Made by a program: the position numbers and the translations under genes
The notes under the pieces: generated by a model
Told to the model about the DNA's origin: nothing
Database searches by the model: none
What the model saw: the letters and a program-made list of their open reading frames with translations, nothing else
Source of the DNA: Paramecium sonneborni
Lineage: Eukaryota; Ciliophora; Oligohymenophorea; Peniculida; Parameciidae
Reading direction: 5' to 3'
NCBI GenBank assembly: GCA_905182985.1
Contig: CAJJDN010000041.1
Location: 224,059 to 288,058 of the forward strand
Length of the DNA stretch: 64,000 bases
Shown here: positions 1 to 13,738 of the stretch, one piece after another
How the letters are laid out: the number at the start of each line of letters is the position of its first letter
Numbering within the stretch: position 1 is the stretch's first letter

Positions 1-659
1 AAATATTATTTAATAGTAGTTCGTAAGAAGTAAAGTTACTGCCATTGAATATTTTACTCATTTTAAAATTTCTTGAAAATTTAGAATTAACTGACAAAGA
101 ATGTCTAAGTTATCAATGAAGTGACATATAAAATTAAAATAACTTAGAAGAAATTAATTAAAACAGAAAAGCTATAAAGAACCTACTAATTTCATTTCAA
201 CAAATAAAATCTTAGGAAATTATTTTTTTGGCTAAGAATATGACTTCAGAAATATAAGAATTAAAAAAAACAATTCTCTTAATAAAACTGAAATTTCCCT
301 TGAGAATTTCTAAATTCAATTATATTGACTTAAAGGATCTATAAATTGAGGTTTGAAAAATAAATGAAAAGATTTCAAAAAGTAATTATAACAACAAAAT
401 CAAGAAACAGATTTGAAAATTTCTGATAAATAAATTATATAAATTAGCGTTTAAAATAATGAAGAATCGAAAAATGGCTTAGAAAATAAGAAACTGTAAG
501 ATAAAAAGAAAGATTTATCAAAAAAAAAACAAGCAGATAATTAAAATAAATACTTTGAAAAGCGCATATAAAATATTTTATTGATAAAAGATGAAATTGA
601 AATATAAGGATTTAAGATATTAATATGATAAGAATTTTATAGATAGAAATTTAAAATGA
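1..659 (+). pseudogene. Partial, frame-broken coiled-coil gene cut by the window start
   Basis: Read with TAA and TAG as Gln, this stretch gives K/E/Q/N-rich segments typical of a coiled coil, but in at least three frames broken by TGA. Clear pieces lie at about 125-300 (containing EEINQNRKAIKN), about 360-600 (containing NNEESKNGLENKKL) and the end at 604-659. I could not join them with short GT-AG introns. It may be a real multi-exon gene whose 5' end is outside the window, or a decaying copy. The function cannot be named. Confidence 0.3.
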
Positions 660-1176
660 GCTAGCTTTTAACACTATTAAAATCTTGAACGATATCATTT
701 TGTCGAATTACAAATAAAAAAAAGAGTTAAGGAGATATCGATTAACAGAATTATTAATTTTGTATGAGATTTAAAATATATTAAAAAGAAGCAAAATAAT
801 ATTTTATTATTTATTTTTGAAGCAAAAATTAAATTTCTGTAAATAAAATTTAAAATAGTCTAGAAAGATATTTTACATATTATATGGCAACTTTAATATT
901 TCTAAAAAATGTGATATTTTTACTATAAAATTAGATATTTTCTTGATTAATTATCATTAAAGTATTAATATTTATATTTGATGAGAGAAGGACAAAGACT
1001 TAATTAATCATTTTCTTATTGTCGATCAAGTCCAGATAAGAAAGGTTCAAGACATAGCAAAATAATTTCAGATGATTATCGAAAGTTTCTTGCTACTTAT
1101 TAATAGTTGTCTATGTTAGGTAGTTAATATAAATATTCACACAATACTCTTATGCCTTATATAAACTTTTAAATAT
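660..1176. other. Mostly non-coding; one short ORF before the next gene
   Basis: AT-rich DNA with no long frame up to about 980. A short open frame with normal-looking composition runs from ATG 981 to TGA 1191-1193 and contains SFSYCRSSPDKKGSRHSK. It could be an upstream exon of the following gene, but joining it would need an intron of 62-76 nt ending at 1184, which is long for this genome. I left it unjoined. Confidence 0.35.
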
Positions 1177-2481
1177 ATGGCTAGAAGATCTGATGAATTA
1201 AACTAAAAATGGAAATTGAAAATGTGGATTCCAGATACAATCATATTAAATGATGTTGATTTAAGTGCAATATGGTTATATAGCAGTGTAGATGGTTATG
1301 TTTATAGAAGTGATTCATTTACATCTAGAAATGCAGCATAAAAATTTATCGAAGGTAGTAATGATCCAGATGAATTAATTGCAGTTGTAAAGAAACCACA
1401 ATACAAAGATATGGAATTGATAGGAAATGATGCAAAACCAATTTTAATGAAGAATATATAGATAGTATTTTCTAATTGTATGAGTGTGAAATAAGAAGTC
1501 ACTTGTTTATAAAAATATATAAAATGTTAAGGTTCTATGGCATATATATGTAGAACTATTTGGAAAAAGAATGGATAAACTATAGCTTGGGTTATTACTA
1601 ATAAACTAACATTTTAAGATGAAGGTGATTATGCTTAAAGATGTCTTGCAAGTGCAAGTAAATTTAAATAAACTAATATCATTTAATGTAAAGGTGGTTG
1701 TTTCATTGAAGAAACTCTTCCTTATATATAAAATCTATTACTTTATTGTAGATAGAGTATGAATGTTGAACTTGATGAATTAGGTTGTGATTTTACAAAG
1801 GGAATAGATAATAAATGGTATTTACTTAATGTTCGAGGTTTCAAATTAACTAATCCTACACAATAAATTTTTACTAGACATATTACTCATGATGAATAAA
1901 TACCTACAGATTATCAAAGAAAATAAGTTTCACATTAATATCAATAATATAATTTTACAAAAACCCTGGTTTGCAAATTTTGTGAGCTTATTTTTCCAGC
2001 TAAAGAATTAACACATTAATTAACTTTAAAAATGTTAATTAAATGTGATTTACATTTATTAAGCAGAAATATTTAATTAAAACATTTATAAATTAAAAAT
2101 AGGATTAATTTTACTCATTTAGACAGTGCTATGTTATTAGACAGTGCTATGTTATTTCATAAATATTATGTTTGTGATAGTTGTTATTAATTATTTATGG
2201 CTTGCGACGAATTAATTTAAATTGAATTTAAAAGGGCTAAAAATTTAGGAATTGATGTCTATGAAAAAAACAACATTATTTCACTTACGTAACAAGATTA
2301 TCGTGTTAAAGGACCAAATGTCATTCAAAGATAAGCTAACACAATTTATGGGAATGGAGAATATTATATTAAACCTTTAGATTGGGAAATGTTAAATGAA
2401 GTATAAATTAAATTAAAATGCCTAACTTACATTAAATTAATTATGGAACCATTTCAAAAATAAAACGATTTAAGATAATGA
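1177..2481 (+). CDS. Conserved ciliate-type protein with a Cys/His zinc-binding-like region
   Basis: A single open frame of 434 codons from ATG 1177 to TGA 2479-2481, with no intron needed. The start is the first ATG in this frame before the conserved-looking MWIPDTIILNDVDLSAIW. Residues about 265-350 carry paired Cys and His (VCKFCEL, CDLHLLSR, YYVCDSCYQLFMACDE), suggesting a zinc-binding fold. I do not recognise the family. An exact 18-bp tandem duplication at 2121-2156 adds six residues (LDSAML) in frame inside that region. The gene overlaps the next start codon by four bases (ATGA), so the two could be parts of one longer gene. Confidence 0.7.
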
Positions 2482-3245
2482 TTTATATTAAAACTCTATC
2501 TCAAATCCCTATTGAAGCTTAATTTAATTAGTCTAAGTATTAAATTTATTATAGCTTTCTTAATTAAGATATTAAGTAAATATATTGATAATTTAAAGAT
2601 TTTAATTAGATATGAAAAAGAGAATCGATCATTCAAAAGATATTTTAAATATTGATCATGTTAAACTGTTTTATCTTTTTGCAGTTGATAGACCTGATAT
2701 TAATTGCATTTTATCACAATTAAAAATTAGTTTATTATGCAATTAAGAATTAATAGGAGAATAAGAATGTGTTAGGGGATTTCAAAAGTTCATAAGTTAC
2801 AATTAAAGAATATTTAAAATATTTTTCTGGAATTTAAATTAAATAAATTTTATCATGGTCAACAGATTTAAGTATAGGATTATTTGAAAGCTAATAAGGA
2901 GTTATGAATGTTGAAAGAATCAAACTTTAAAAATAAGGAACCATATATTTGCCTAATATTGATTATTACTGTTGTGAACCATTGCCTTAAGAATGGATGA
3001 ATTAATTTGAAAAAAGAAAAAAAATTAATAATAACACTAGTTTTGCAATCTCAGATGTTTCAAATATATTAGATCATTCCAGAGTTTAATAAACAAAATA
3101 ACCATCAAGGAAAGTTGTAATCTTACAACCACTGCCCAAAATAAATTAGATTAATCTTCGCTTTTATATTCTGAACTTTTGGAATATTAAAAAGAGTATT
3201 ATATAAATCTAAATATTATAGCACAGATAAAATACTTAATTTTGA
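2478..3245 (+). CDS. Hypothetical protein of unknown function
   Basis: Exons join through two short introns: 2576-2598 (GTAAAT..AAAG, 23 nt) and 2769-2796 (GTGTTA..ATAAG, 28 nt). The remaining length is exactly 239 codons (238 aa) to TGA 3243-3245. The product is basic and Q-rich. Recognisable stretches include IDHVKLFYLFAVDRPDINC and a central IKEYLKYFSGIQIKQILSW. The tail is low complexity. A later ATG at 2612 is also possible. I do not recognise the family. Its start overlaps the stop of the preceding gene, so a missed intron could make them one transcript. Confidence 0.55.
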
Positions 3246-3628
3246 TTATTGACTTACATTTAGTAAATTATTTTTATGTTTTTTTACTATATATATTGAC
3301 AAATATATAATGCAATTTCTAAATAAATCTTTCAAAATAAGGATTAACTAGAAAAAAGTAAATTTAAAAAAATAGTGTTAAGAAATATAATTAGTATTAA
3401 TCAAACTTTGTGGATAAATCTTGTTAATTTTTATCTCATCTTAAAGCAAAAATTAAGGTTTATTCATTATAAATTCTAATTTATGGATTTTAGATTAGAA
3501 TATAATAATTTATGTTACTTTGATTGTTTCTTAGAAAATAATTCTTTATAAATAAAATAATTTACTCGTTCAATTTAATTGATAATTAATTTGAACTTTT
3601 TAATTTAATAAAAAGTTTAATATTAAAA
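3246..3628. other. Intergenic, nothing recognised
   Basis: AT-rich spacer of about 380 bp. I saw no long frame on either strand and no RNA gene. Confidence 0.5.
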
Positions 3629-5303
3629 ATGTAGAAAGAAGAAACTCCTCAATCTGATTAACAACTTAATAATTAATTGAATAAATAATCTTTAAATATT
3701 AACAAATAAACATAAGATTAAGAAAAAAACTTACCAGCAGGTTTAAAAATTAGTGAAACTTCAGATCAAAAAAATATTAATTAACAAAGTTTCAAAACTG
3801 CTCGAAAAAAAGTTAAGAATTAAATTAATGCTGATTTGAAGGGGAAAACTGCTTGTAAAAGATTTTGGATTTTAACATTTATTGTCATAATAGCATTTGT
3901 TATTGGAAGTTTCTTCTTGCCTAACTCCATTATATCTGTAGAATAAACAAATATATGTTAGTTAAATTTTCTTAATAATAATGAGGAAACTTAAAAAATG
4001 TAATAATTTAGTTTAATTATATAGTTGTTTAAGTGAATAAAATTCAGTAATTGCATTATTTATATAAGGTTTACAATAATAAAATCAATTTATGGTTGCT
4101 TATGCTAAATTTAATATGCTAACAATACCAAAGTTAGAGTTGAGAGATATAAATTTTACAACATCTTTATTTGCAGTTAATAATATTAAAGAGGATGCAT
4201 TATTTTAAAATAATTTGACTAGCATCCATAATTCTCTTGGTGCATATTGCTATAAAAATAATAGCAAATAACTTAATACTATTCCATAATAAAATACTTA
4301 AAAAAACGAAGATATAATTGAATGTTCAAGTCTTAAATTATTTAATCTGTTTCATTTAAATTATGAAAATTATTTGATTGTGATTAATTTTACATAATTA
4401 GAACAGCCATAAAAAAATTTTATTGAAAACTTTAATTATGAAATAGATTTTGAATTTAAAGTTCTTAATCCTATTTATTAAGAAACTATATTTATAATCA
4501 GATTAATATTTTTATTAACGTCAATAATTGCTTTTTTAATTTTTATTTTTAAAATGAGGAATACAAGTTATTAGAAATTATGTTTAGAATAAAAGTTTAT
4601 AATAGTTTTAAGTTTTTTACTAATTCTTTATAACGACCCACTCTATATATTAACTATTCAAAACCCAAATAAAGTTTCTTTAGTTTTTGATGTTATATTT
4701 ATGAGCAGTTTTGTGATATTCATTATTTTTTATTGGTTAGAATCTATAGAGAATATCAATGATTTTAACGGAAAGAAGTTTAAGTATATTTTCTTCATTC
4801 CAAAAATGATATTTTCAATAATAATTTGGATATTTTTTTCTTTATGCTATATTCTATTGGCCTTCAACTATTTCGATGATCCTTTGAAAAACTTTAATGA
4901 CTATGGAGAAATAAATTATTTTGGAATGAAATGGGCATCTTGTGGTTTAATTATCTTATATATAATAAAACAGATTAAATAATTTGCTTTATTTATTTTT
5001 TAGTATGAAACTAGATAATGGAGATTTAAATAATCAGGATTGCTAATGATAAACTACTTTTTGATAGTTATGATTTTAGTATTCACAGGATCCTTCTCAA
5101 TTATTAATTATGCAGGGGAACAAGTTTTAATCTCTATAGCATTATTAAATATATATGTATATAGTGAACAGTACCATTGGGTTTCAGTTGAAGAGAGAGA
5201 AGAAAAGATTTAAAATATTAAGGATGATGAAAAAGTGAAAGAATAACAAGTTAATTATTTATACAGCGAGGAAAACAAAGAAATTAATACGAAGCATGAA
5301 TGA
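3629..5303 (+). CDS. TMEM181/Wntless-like multi-spanning membrane protein
   Basis: 549 aa if one intron is removed (3961-3985, GTTAAA..AATGAG). This makes the length a whole number of codons and restores a luminal stretch with Cys residues (CQKLKKCNNL, LYSCLSEQNS). Order: Q/N-rich cytoplasmic N-terminus, one membrane segment near residue 90 (WILTFIVIIAFVIGSFFL), a luminal domain of about 200 residues, then a block of roughly seven hydrophobic segments. Motifs such as FDVIFMSSFVIF and FFIPKMIF fit the TMEM181/Wntless-type fold. The family suggests cargo sorting in the secretory pathway; that is inference. The intron ends in GAG, which is unusual. Confidence 0.65.
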
Positions 5304-5554
5304 AAGGATTATATATATTAAATACATAAGAATATAAATATATTTCAGGGTTTTAATAAATATAAATTATAAATTATAAACAAATGAATATATTAGTAAA
5401 TAAGGGAGATTAAATAATAAATATTATTGTTTAATATTGATGTAAAGAAGAAGGAATTGTATTTTTTAATTTTGATGGCAATTAAAATATTTAAGTAGAA
5501 AATAATTTACAATTGACCTGACAACTATTGTATAGAATTAAACTAACATATTCT

Positions 5555-5923
5555 ATGATGATAAAATTAAGATCTTTAGATAGGGGAATATTAGTAGAGT
5601 CTAAAATAACAATTTTATTATGTTATCAAAAAAGCAAACTTATTTTTGGTTTAGGTATAAAGAGAATTAATAAAAAAGTAAAGTTTACAAAGATAAAGTT
5701 TCTTATAAGCTATAATAATTCTGGGTTGAAACAAGATATTGTAGCATCGATCATATAGAAGAAAGCTGCTGTAGTTGTAAATATCTAAGTTTTGTGTTTT
5801 ATTGATCTAGTATATAGAATTAAAGAATGCTTAAGAATAGATGAATAACCAGTGTATGATTCTATCTTAAGTATACAATTACAATTAAATACTAAGTTTT
5901 TAGTTTTAATAATTAATAAATGA
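5555..5923 (+). CDS. Small ORF of uncertain reality
   Basis: An open frame of 122 codons from ATG 5555 to TGA 5921-5923. It is hydrophobic and basic (MMIKLRSLDRGILVESKITI near the start) and resembles no family I know. It sits alone between two well-supported genes. The composition is compatible with coding, but a frame this long can occur by chance when only TGA stops translation. Flanks 5304-5554 and 5924-6001 hold nothing else I can name. Confidence 0.25.
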
Positions 5924-6001
5924 GCAAATATTGTATAATTTATATATATTAATACATTCCATTTTAATTGTTTGTTTTATCTTTTTATATAAAAATTCAA
6001 A

Positions 6002-6737
6002 ATGCAACCAAATGATCCCAAGACCTATAAGCCACTTAAACAAATTGATAAAAACTAAAGAGGATATGGTTTAAAATAAATTGCTTAAATGACTCTTGGT
6101 TCAGGCAATATGTTATTGGCAGTTGAATTACCAAATGGTGAAGATTTAAATGAATGGTTGGCTGTTAACACAATTGAATTTTATAATGAGATATCAATTC
6201 TCTATGGAACATTAGTAGAATTTTGCACCCCTGAACTATGTCCAATAATGTCAGCTGGCCCTAAGTAATAAATGAAACAATTATTTTAAGATATGAATAT
6301 TTATGGGCAGATGGATAGAATGTAAAAACACCTCTTAAAGTTTCTGCTTCAGAATATATAGATTATTTAATGACATGGGTAGAGAATTAACTTAATAATG
6401 ATTCCTTATTTCCATGTTAAATTGGTAATTTATACAATTTATATAAAGGAATACCATTTCCTAAAACCTTTTTATCTGTTGTTAAGGTAATCTTCAAGAG
6501 ATTGTTTAGAGTTTACGCTCATATATATCATTCCCATTTTTAACACATTATGGCACTTGAATTAGAATACCATTTGAATACTTGTTTTAAACATTTTATA
6601 TATTTTATTGGTATTAATATTAAATTATTTTAGATGAATTTAAATTAGTTGAAGATAAGGAACTTGCTCCTTTAGCAGAGTTGATTTAATAATTCAAAGC
6701 AAGAAAGGAAAATCCAACCATGAATTAGGGTGTGTGA
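6002..6737 (+). CDS. MOB1: MOB1/phocein-family kinase activator
   Basis: 228 aa after removal of two introns, 6265-6290 (26 nt) and 6611-6633 (23 nt). Both are GTA..AG and lie exactly where the MOB1 alignment requires. Hallmarks: [66 protein letters not shown], and [16 protein letters not shown]. The CTPELC cysteines and the HIYH histidines form the family zinc site. MOB1 binds and activates NDR/LATS kinases in cell growth and, in ciliates, in positioning division; the last point is background. The BCAT gene follows 101 bp downstream on the same strand. Confidence 0.95.
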
Positions 6738-6838
6738 TAGTTAATACACTTAATTAATAGTATCTAATTATTATTTATATGTTAATAATGCGTAATAATT
6801 TTGAATGATACAAATAATTTTAAATATAAAGAAACAAC

Positions 6839-8211
6839 ATGTTAAGAAATATTTCAAAGTCATCCCTTTTTAAAACTAGCTTTAAATAGTTCTATTCTTT
6901 CTCTTATTATAAAAATCTAGATCTTAATTGTCCTTATCCATCATTTCAAGTAATTTGAAATTGTAATAATAATTAGTCACGAGATCTCACAGTTACTCAT
7001 ACTATGCATTATATTACTAAACCTCCTTGTGATCCTAAGATTATGACATTTGGAGCATTTCACACAGATCATTTATTAGAAATTGATTGGTCTGAAAAGA
7101 TGGGGTATAAAACCATTATTACATTCTAAGTTGGAGTAGACCTTAAATAGTTCCATTTAAAAGTTTCAGTGTTCATCCTTTTGCTGCTTGTCTTCATTAT
7201 GCTATTGAATGTTTTGAAGGAGCTAAAGTAGAAATATTTATAATATAATATAGGCTTACAGAGGTCCAAATAATTCAATTAGAACATTTAGATTAAACTG
7301 TAATATGTATAGAATGAAACAATCTGCTAAGAGATTGTCATTACCTGATTTTGATGGAGCTGAATTGGAAAGATGCATTGAATAATTATTAAAAGTTGAT
7401 AGAGATTGGATTCCAGATAGACAAGGATTTAGTTGTTACATTAGACCAACTTTGATTGCTACAGAAGAAGCATTAGGAGTTCGTGCTTCAAGTAGAGCTA
7501 AATTATTTGTTGTTTTATGTCCTGTTGGTCCTTATTTTCCATCTGGACTTAAACCTGTTAGAGTATTTTGTAATACATCAACTGTATTTATAAATTATAT
7601 TAAGATTCGATCTGCTCCAGGAGGAGTTGGAGGATTTAAAGTTGCTGGTAATTATGCACCTACTGTTCTACCATTAAAAGAAGTATAAAAAATAGGATTT
7701 CATTAAAATTTATGGATGTTACCTGATGGATTAGTTTAAGAAATGGGTGTTTGTAATTTATTTTTCTTTTAAAAAAATTAATAAGGAGAAAAAGAATTAG
7801 TCACACCTATTTTAGATGGAACAATACTTCCAGGAATTATGAGAGATTCTATTTTAGTAACACTTATCATCATATATCTAGGAAATTACTAGAGGAATGG
7901 GTAAATTTAAAGTTATAGAAAAAAAATTATATATTCAAGAAGTCATCGAATCTATTGAATCAGGAAGAGTATATAATTTTATAATAATATTTAGATGATT
8001 GAAATGTTTGGATCAGGTACTGCTGTTAGTATTCAACCAATTGAAGCTATTGGATATGATGATAAAATTTATGAAATTAAATATGATACAAAATTAAATG
8101 CAGGGGAACTTTCACAAGAATTATTTGATCTTCTAACTAAAATTTAAGTATTTATAAATAAAATATGATTAGACTGGAGGAGAAGAACATAAATGGATTA
8201 AATCAATATGA
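6839..8211 (+). CDS. BCAT: Branched-chain amino acid aminotransferase
   Basis: 398 aa. Seven introns fit precisely: 6950-6976, 7105-7130, 7228-7253, 7584-7604, 7857-7881, 7969-7994 and 8148-8172. The reaction is PLP-dependent transfer of the amino group of Leu, Ile or Val to 2-oxoglutarate. Fold-type IV landmarks are present: MTFGAFHTDHLLEIDWSEKMG, HPFAACLHYAIECFEGAK, IRPTLIATEEALGVRAS, GGFKVAGNYAPT (Lys of this motif is the PLP lysine) and EMFGSGTAVSIQPIE. The N-terminus (MLRNISKSSLFKTSFKQFYS) is basic and hydroxylated, like a mitochondrial presequence. It converges on the next gene with 56 bp between stops. Confidence 0.95.
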
Positions 8212-8267
8212 AATTTATTAATTATTCTAAAACTTATATAAATCTAAATTTTTATATTTTTTAAATA

Positions 8268-9336
8268 TCATATTTAACTTTCATCTATTTCTTTTTTAGT
8301 TTCCTTTTATTACACATTATCAGATTGCAAAGAATTTTCTAATGATTAAATGTTAATTATTTATTAAGAATTTCCTATTTATACAGGGTTGTCTGCTTTC
8401 TGACAACTTTCCATATTCTAAGTATTAACTATTTATTACGAATTTTCTATTGAATCTATGTTTTCTAGTGTCTAAGTATTTTCTATTGATTAAACATTAA
8501 TTATTTCTTATGAATTTTCTATTTTCTAAGTATTTTCTATTATTTAAGTATTTATTATTTATTATGTGTTTTCTACTGATGATATTTCATCTATATTTTG
8601 GCTATTTTCTATTGATAAAACACCATTTTGTATAGTATCTATTATTTAATTATTTTGCAATGAATTTTCATTATCTATTTATTATTTTTTATCTATTAAT
8701 TATACATCCAATTATTATAATTAATTTTCAACTACTTATTGTTAATTAATATTTTCTTATTAAACAGTATCTTATTATTATTATTATTAATTTTCTTTCA
8801 TTTAAGTATCTATCTACTTTTTATTATTATAGACTATGAAAATTGTTAGGTTATTTTTTAATTCTTTATTAAGAAATTCTATTAAATTTTCATCATTTTT
8901 AAATAAAGTGTACTTTTTCAATTTTCCATCTAAATTATACCAATTTTAATTTTTTTTTAAAATGGAAAACCAATGATGAGTTGTAAAGAAAAATTTTTTC
9001 TCTTCTTTGTTTAGTAAAAAACCCAATAAATTTTAATCTTAAACAATTGAGTTTAAATGATTAGGCTATCTTTTATCAAAATAAACAACTTATTTTCCTA
9101 CTTACTATAAAGCATTGATCAAGACATCTGCAGAATAATTTCCAATTTTTAAGAAACTATTATAATTTCATATTCTACTTAGAATGGTAATTAAAAAAAC
9201 TTTTTTAATAATTAGGTAACGAATCAGCCAATTCATTCATTTATTAACTTGTATAGTGCTCATTTTACAATAAATTATTCACAGCAGATAATCCACATAA
9301 CAAAAGTTTTTATTACTAATGATAAATTCCGTCCAT
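8268..9336 (-). CDS. Josephin-domain (ataxin-3-like) deubiquitinase with Q/N repeat tail
   Basis: 348 aa; one 22-nt intron (9157-9178) leaves a whole number of codons. Residues 1-190 form a Josephin domain: IYHQQQKLLLCGLSAVNNLL holds the nucleophile Cys, TTHHWFSI the catalytic His and NWYNLDG the Asn. GNYSADVLINALQQ matches the central helix. Such enzymes cleave ubiquitin chains. The C-terminal about 150 residues are a degenerate repeat, roughly IENTQ-x-IINTQ, plus a run of six Gln codons (all TAA), in the place where ataxin-3 has UIMs and polyQ. I see no clear UIM. It lies 65 bp downstream of the kinase on the same strand. Confidence 0.85.
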
Positions 9337-9401
9337 TTTGAAAAAAAATTATATATTTTATATAATAAATACAATCAAAATCTTCTCACAATAATTGTCT
9401 G

Positions 9402-11201
<1,800 letters not shown>

Positions 11202-11349
11202 AAATATATATAATTATTAATCTTAGTTTGTCTATAAAAAAAATATGAAATTAAATAATAATAAACTTATTACTAATTTGAATCTAATTATAAATGAACA
11301 AAAGAAGGAATGAAAAATTTTATTTTTTAAATTTTTATTATTAAAAAAA

Positions 11350-12262
11350 ATGATGTATTCAAAAGCTGGCAAAATTTCAATTGAACTCTTTCCATGGATA
11401 TAATAGAGAGATGCAATTATCAATGGGGAGAAAAAAAAAACTTATGAAATATCAATTTTTGATGAAATTCCTCATAGTAAAAGACCTTATAAGAGTTTCA
11501 AAGAAAATAATAAATCCCCCCCAAAAGATAGCTCACAACCAAAGGTTTAACCATTTTCAAAATAAGTTGGAAGAGTGGAATCTAAAAAGGAGTTAGATAG
11601 ATATGGATTTTATAATCCAAAATATCACTTAGTGCAGAGAAGGTCACCTTTAACTGATAGTCCTGATCATTTTAAATAAATAAATAGTGATCGATCTTTA
11701 TCTTCGAAAACTATTAAAAGATCCATAAAAATATAGTAACCTACTTTAAAACATAATTGTGAAACAAGTAAAGAATATCTACAAAAAAAATAACTGTAAA
11801 AAGAAAAAAAGCTAAGAGCCCAAGAATATTAACCAGAATTGAACAGATTTCCCTTACCAGAAGGGCCAAATGAACATAGATTTGAATACTAAAATTATCC
11901 CTAATCTTAATATGATAGATCTCCAAATCCAATAATTAGACAATTATCTAGTTCTTCAAAATTGAAATTTAAAGAAGTAAGACAACCATTTGATAAAATA
12001 ATAGTAAAAGAATGGTTAAATTTATGATCTAAATTACACTGTAATATATCCAAAATCTGATAAGATGATACCTGTATTAGATAAATTAACACCAAGATAA
12101 CCATTTAATAGTGAAAAACCCATTTATACTTATCATGAGACATTGTCTGATGATACTCCAAAGAAACGTAATAGCCCTCAATCATTTAAATTGGATTAGT
12201 AAATTTCTAGAGAAAAAGCAATGAGTTACTATTCCTCTATAAGAAGACTTTATTATTTATGA
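11350..12262 (+). CDS. Basic hypothetical protein
   Basis: 294 aa with one 28-nt intron (11977-12004), giving an exact codon count. ATG is doubled (11350 and 11353). The product is basic, with many Ser, Pro, Lys and Gln and no predicted membrane segment. A motif-like region SKKELDRYGFYNPKYHLVQR is reminiscent of microtubule-associated proteins, but I cannot assign a family. It is divergent from the PH-kinase, with about 150 bp between the start codons. The function is unknown. Confidence 0.65.
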
Positions 12263-12286
12263 TTATGTTATTATTATTAATATAAA

Positions 12287-13053
12287 ATGTCATATCCCTT
12301 TGGTAACTAATTTTCAGCAGGAATGCCTAATGCCAAATACAAAACAACTCTTTGTAGACATTATTAAGGTAGTATCAATTATATTTTTAGCAACAAGATA
12401 ATGTGCCATAGGAGCCAAATGTTAATTTGCTCATGGATAAGAAGAAATGAGATCTATTAATGGTATTCATTCATTTCAAAAATATTAGATCCCATTCCAA
12501 CTGCCCTTATAACTGTTTTAACTGTCCCTCCTCCGTATGAAATTATGAAACCTATGATGCCATAGTAACCTTCTTTTAAAAGTATCAAATTACTTTGAAA
12601 TTAGTACCATGTAAATATCATGCTTAAAATTATTGTAAAAATGGATAAAATTGCCAATATTCTCATGGTACTCAAATTTTAATATAATGAGACTTCGATA
12701 TATAACAACCCATGATTCCAAATATGATTAACCCATATCAACCATAATACCCTTAAATTGATATGAGATAAGAAATTAAACAAGAAGATCCAATGACTAC
12801 TGTATTTATCATTATATTATAAACCATGGAATAAATATTTTCGAAAGATGTTAATTATTATAAAATATTTAAGGATATCATATAAAAATTAAAAATTGCA
12901 TAAGATCAAGTGAAATGTGGTAATTTGGCAGTTGGTTCAGAATGCATTAAAATCATTATGACAGATCCAGAAAGAACAGATGATGAAATAGAATAGTATA
13001 CTACTATATATAATAATGCATGTTATTATTATCATCAATTGTAATAAGGTTGA
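12287..13053 (+). CDS. Tandem CCCH zinc-finger RNA-binding protein (TTP/ZFP36-like)
   Basis: Two CCCH fingers. Finger 1 reads CRHYQATRQCAIGAKCQFAH (C-x8-C-x5-C-x3-H), preceded by YKTTL. Finger 2 reads CKYHAQNYCKNGQNCQYSH (C-x7-C-x5-C-x3-H). Standard introns are 12369-12390, 12463-12488 and 12582-12604. After finger 2 a TGA (12688-12690) lies in frame, yet a coding-like tail continues in the same frame to TGA 13051. A 24-nt intron (GTACTC..AATGAG, 12667-12690) removes it and leaves 223 aa. Such proteins bind AU-rich mRNA and control its decay. The first finger alone is enough for the family call. Confidence 0.8.
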
Positions 13054-13738
13054 AAAATTTGTTGTTTTAGATATAACATAAACATAAAATATATAGATTT
13101 TACAATTTTTTTCAAAATTATTTCATATCAAATCAATAGTGAATTGCAATCAATTTTCTAATCACATAAAATAGAGCTTTCAAATTTTTTGGTTTCAAGT
13201 TATCGAAATTCATTCATTAAAAATGACTTTAAATTTACTATTTCATATTTTCCAATTATTTTTATATTTTGTTTAATGAAATAGATTAAATGATAGAAAT
13301 TCTTCTATTTAATGATTCTAAGTAATTTATTACTATTTAATGCAAATATATTTCAATTCTCTCTCAATTTCTTTAATGCATTCTATGTATAAAATTCTTT
13401 TATTTTTGTTAATTAATGAGTTGAGAATTCATTTTTTTAAATATTTCTTAGATTTACATAACCTTTCATTTTAATTTTAATGTATTATTCAGTAGGTAAT
13501 ATTCTTTTTAAATCTATATCGTAATTCAATTATGGGATTAAAATTTTGATTTATTAATTTATAGTTTTATGTTTAAGAGAATATATACATATTTTGTTTC
13601 TTACTAATAAAATAATTATCTTGATTTTAAATTAATAAGTACTTGAACTATATACAAAATATAGGTTTGAATAATAGAGATCATCTATGAACAGTAGAAA
13701 ATAAATGATATTATTTTAAAAACTATATAAAGTTATAA
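13054..13738. other. Intergenic, nothing recognised
   Basis: About 685 bp of AT-rich DNA between two convergent genes. I saw no protein-like frame, RNA gene or repeat. Confidence 0.5.

Noticed and set aside
1302..1502. Short minus-strand ORFs under the standard code, such as this one, as genes
   Set aside because: They lie antisense to well-supported genes read with TAA/TAG as Gln and lack family features.
8321..8840. A satellite or CRISPR-like array
   Set aside because: The periodic TTTTCTATT-type pattern is the complement of the degenerate IENTQ protein repeat of the Josephin gene; there are no constant spacers.
12688..12690. TGA as a selenocysteine or tryptophan codon in this organism
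   Set aside because: TGA ends every well-supported gene here; a short intron, decay or base error explains each internal TGA better.
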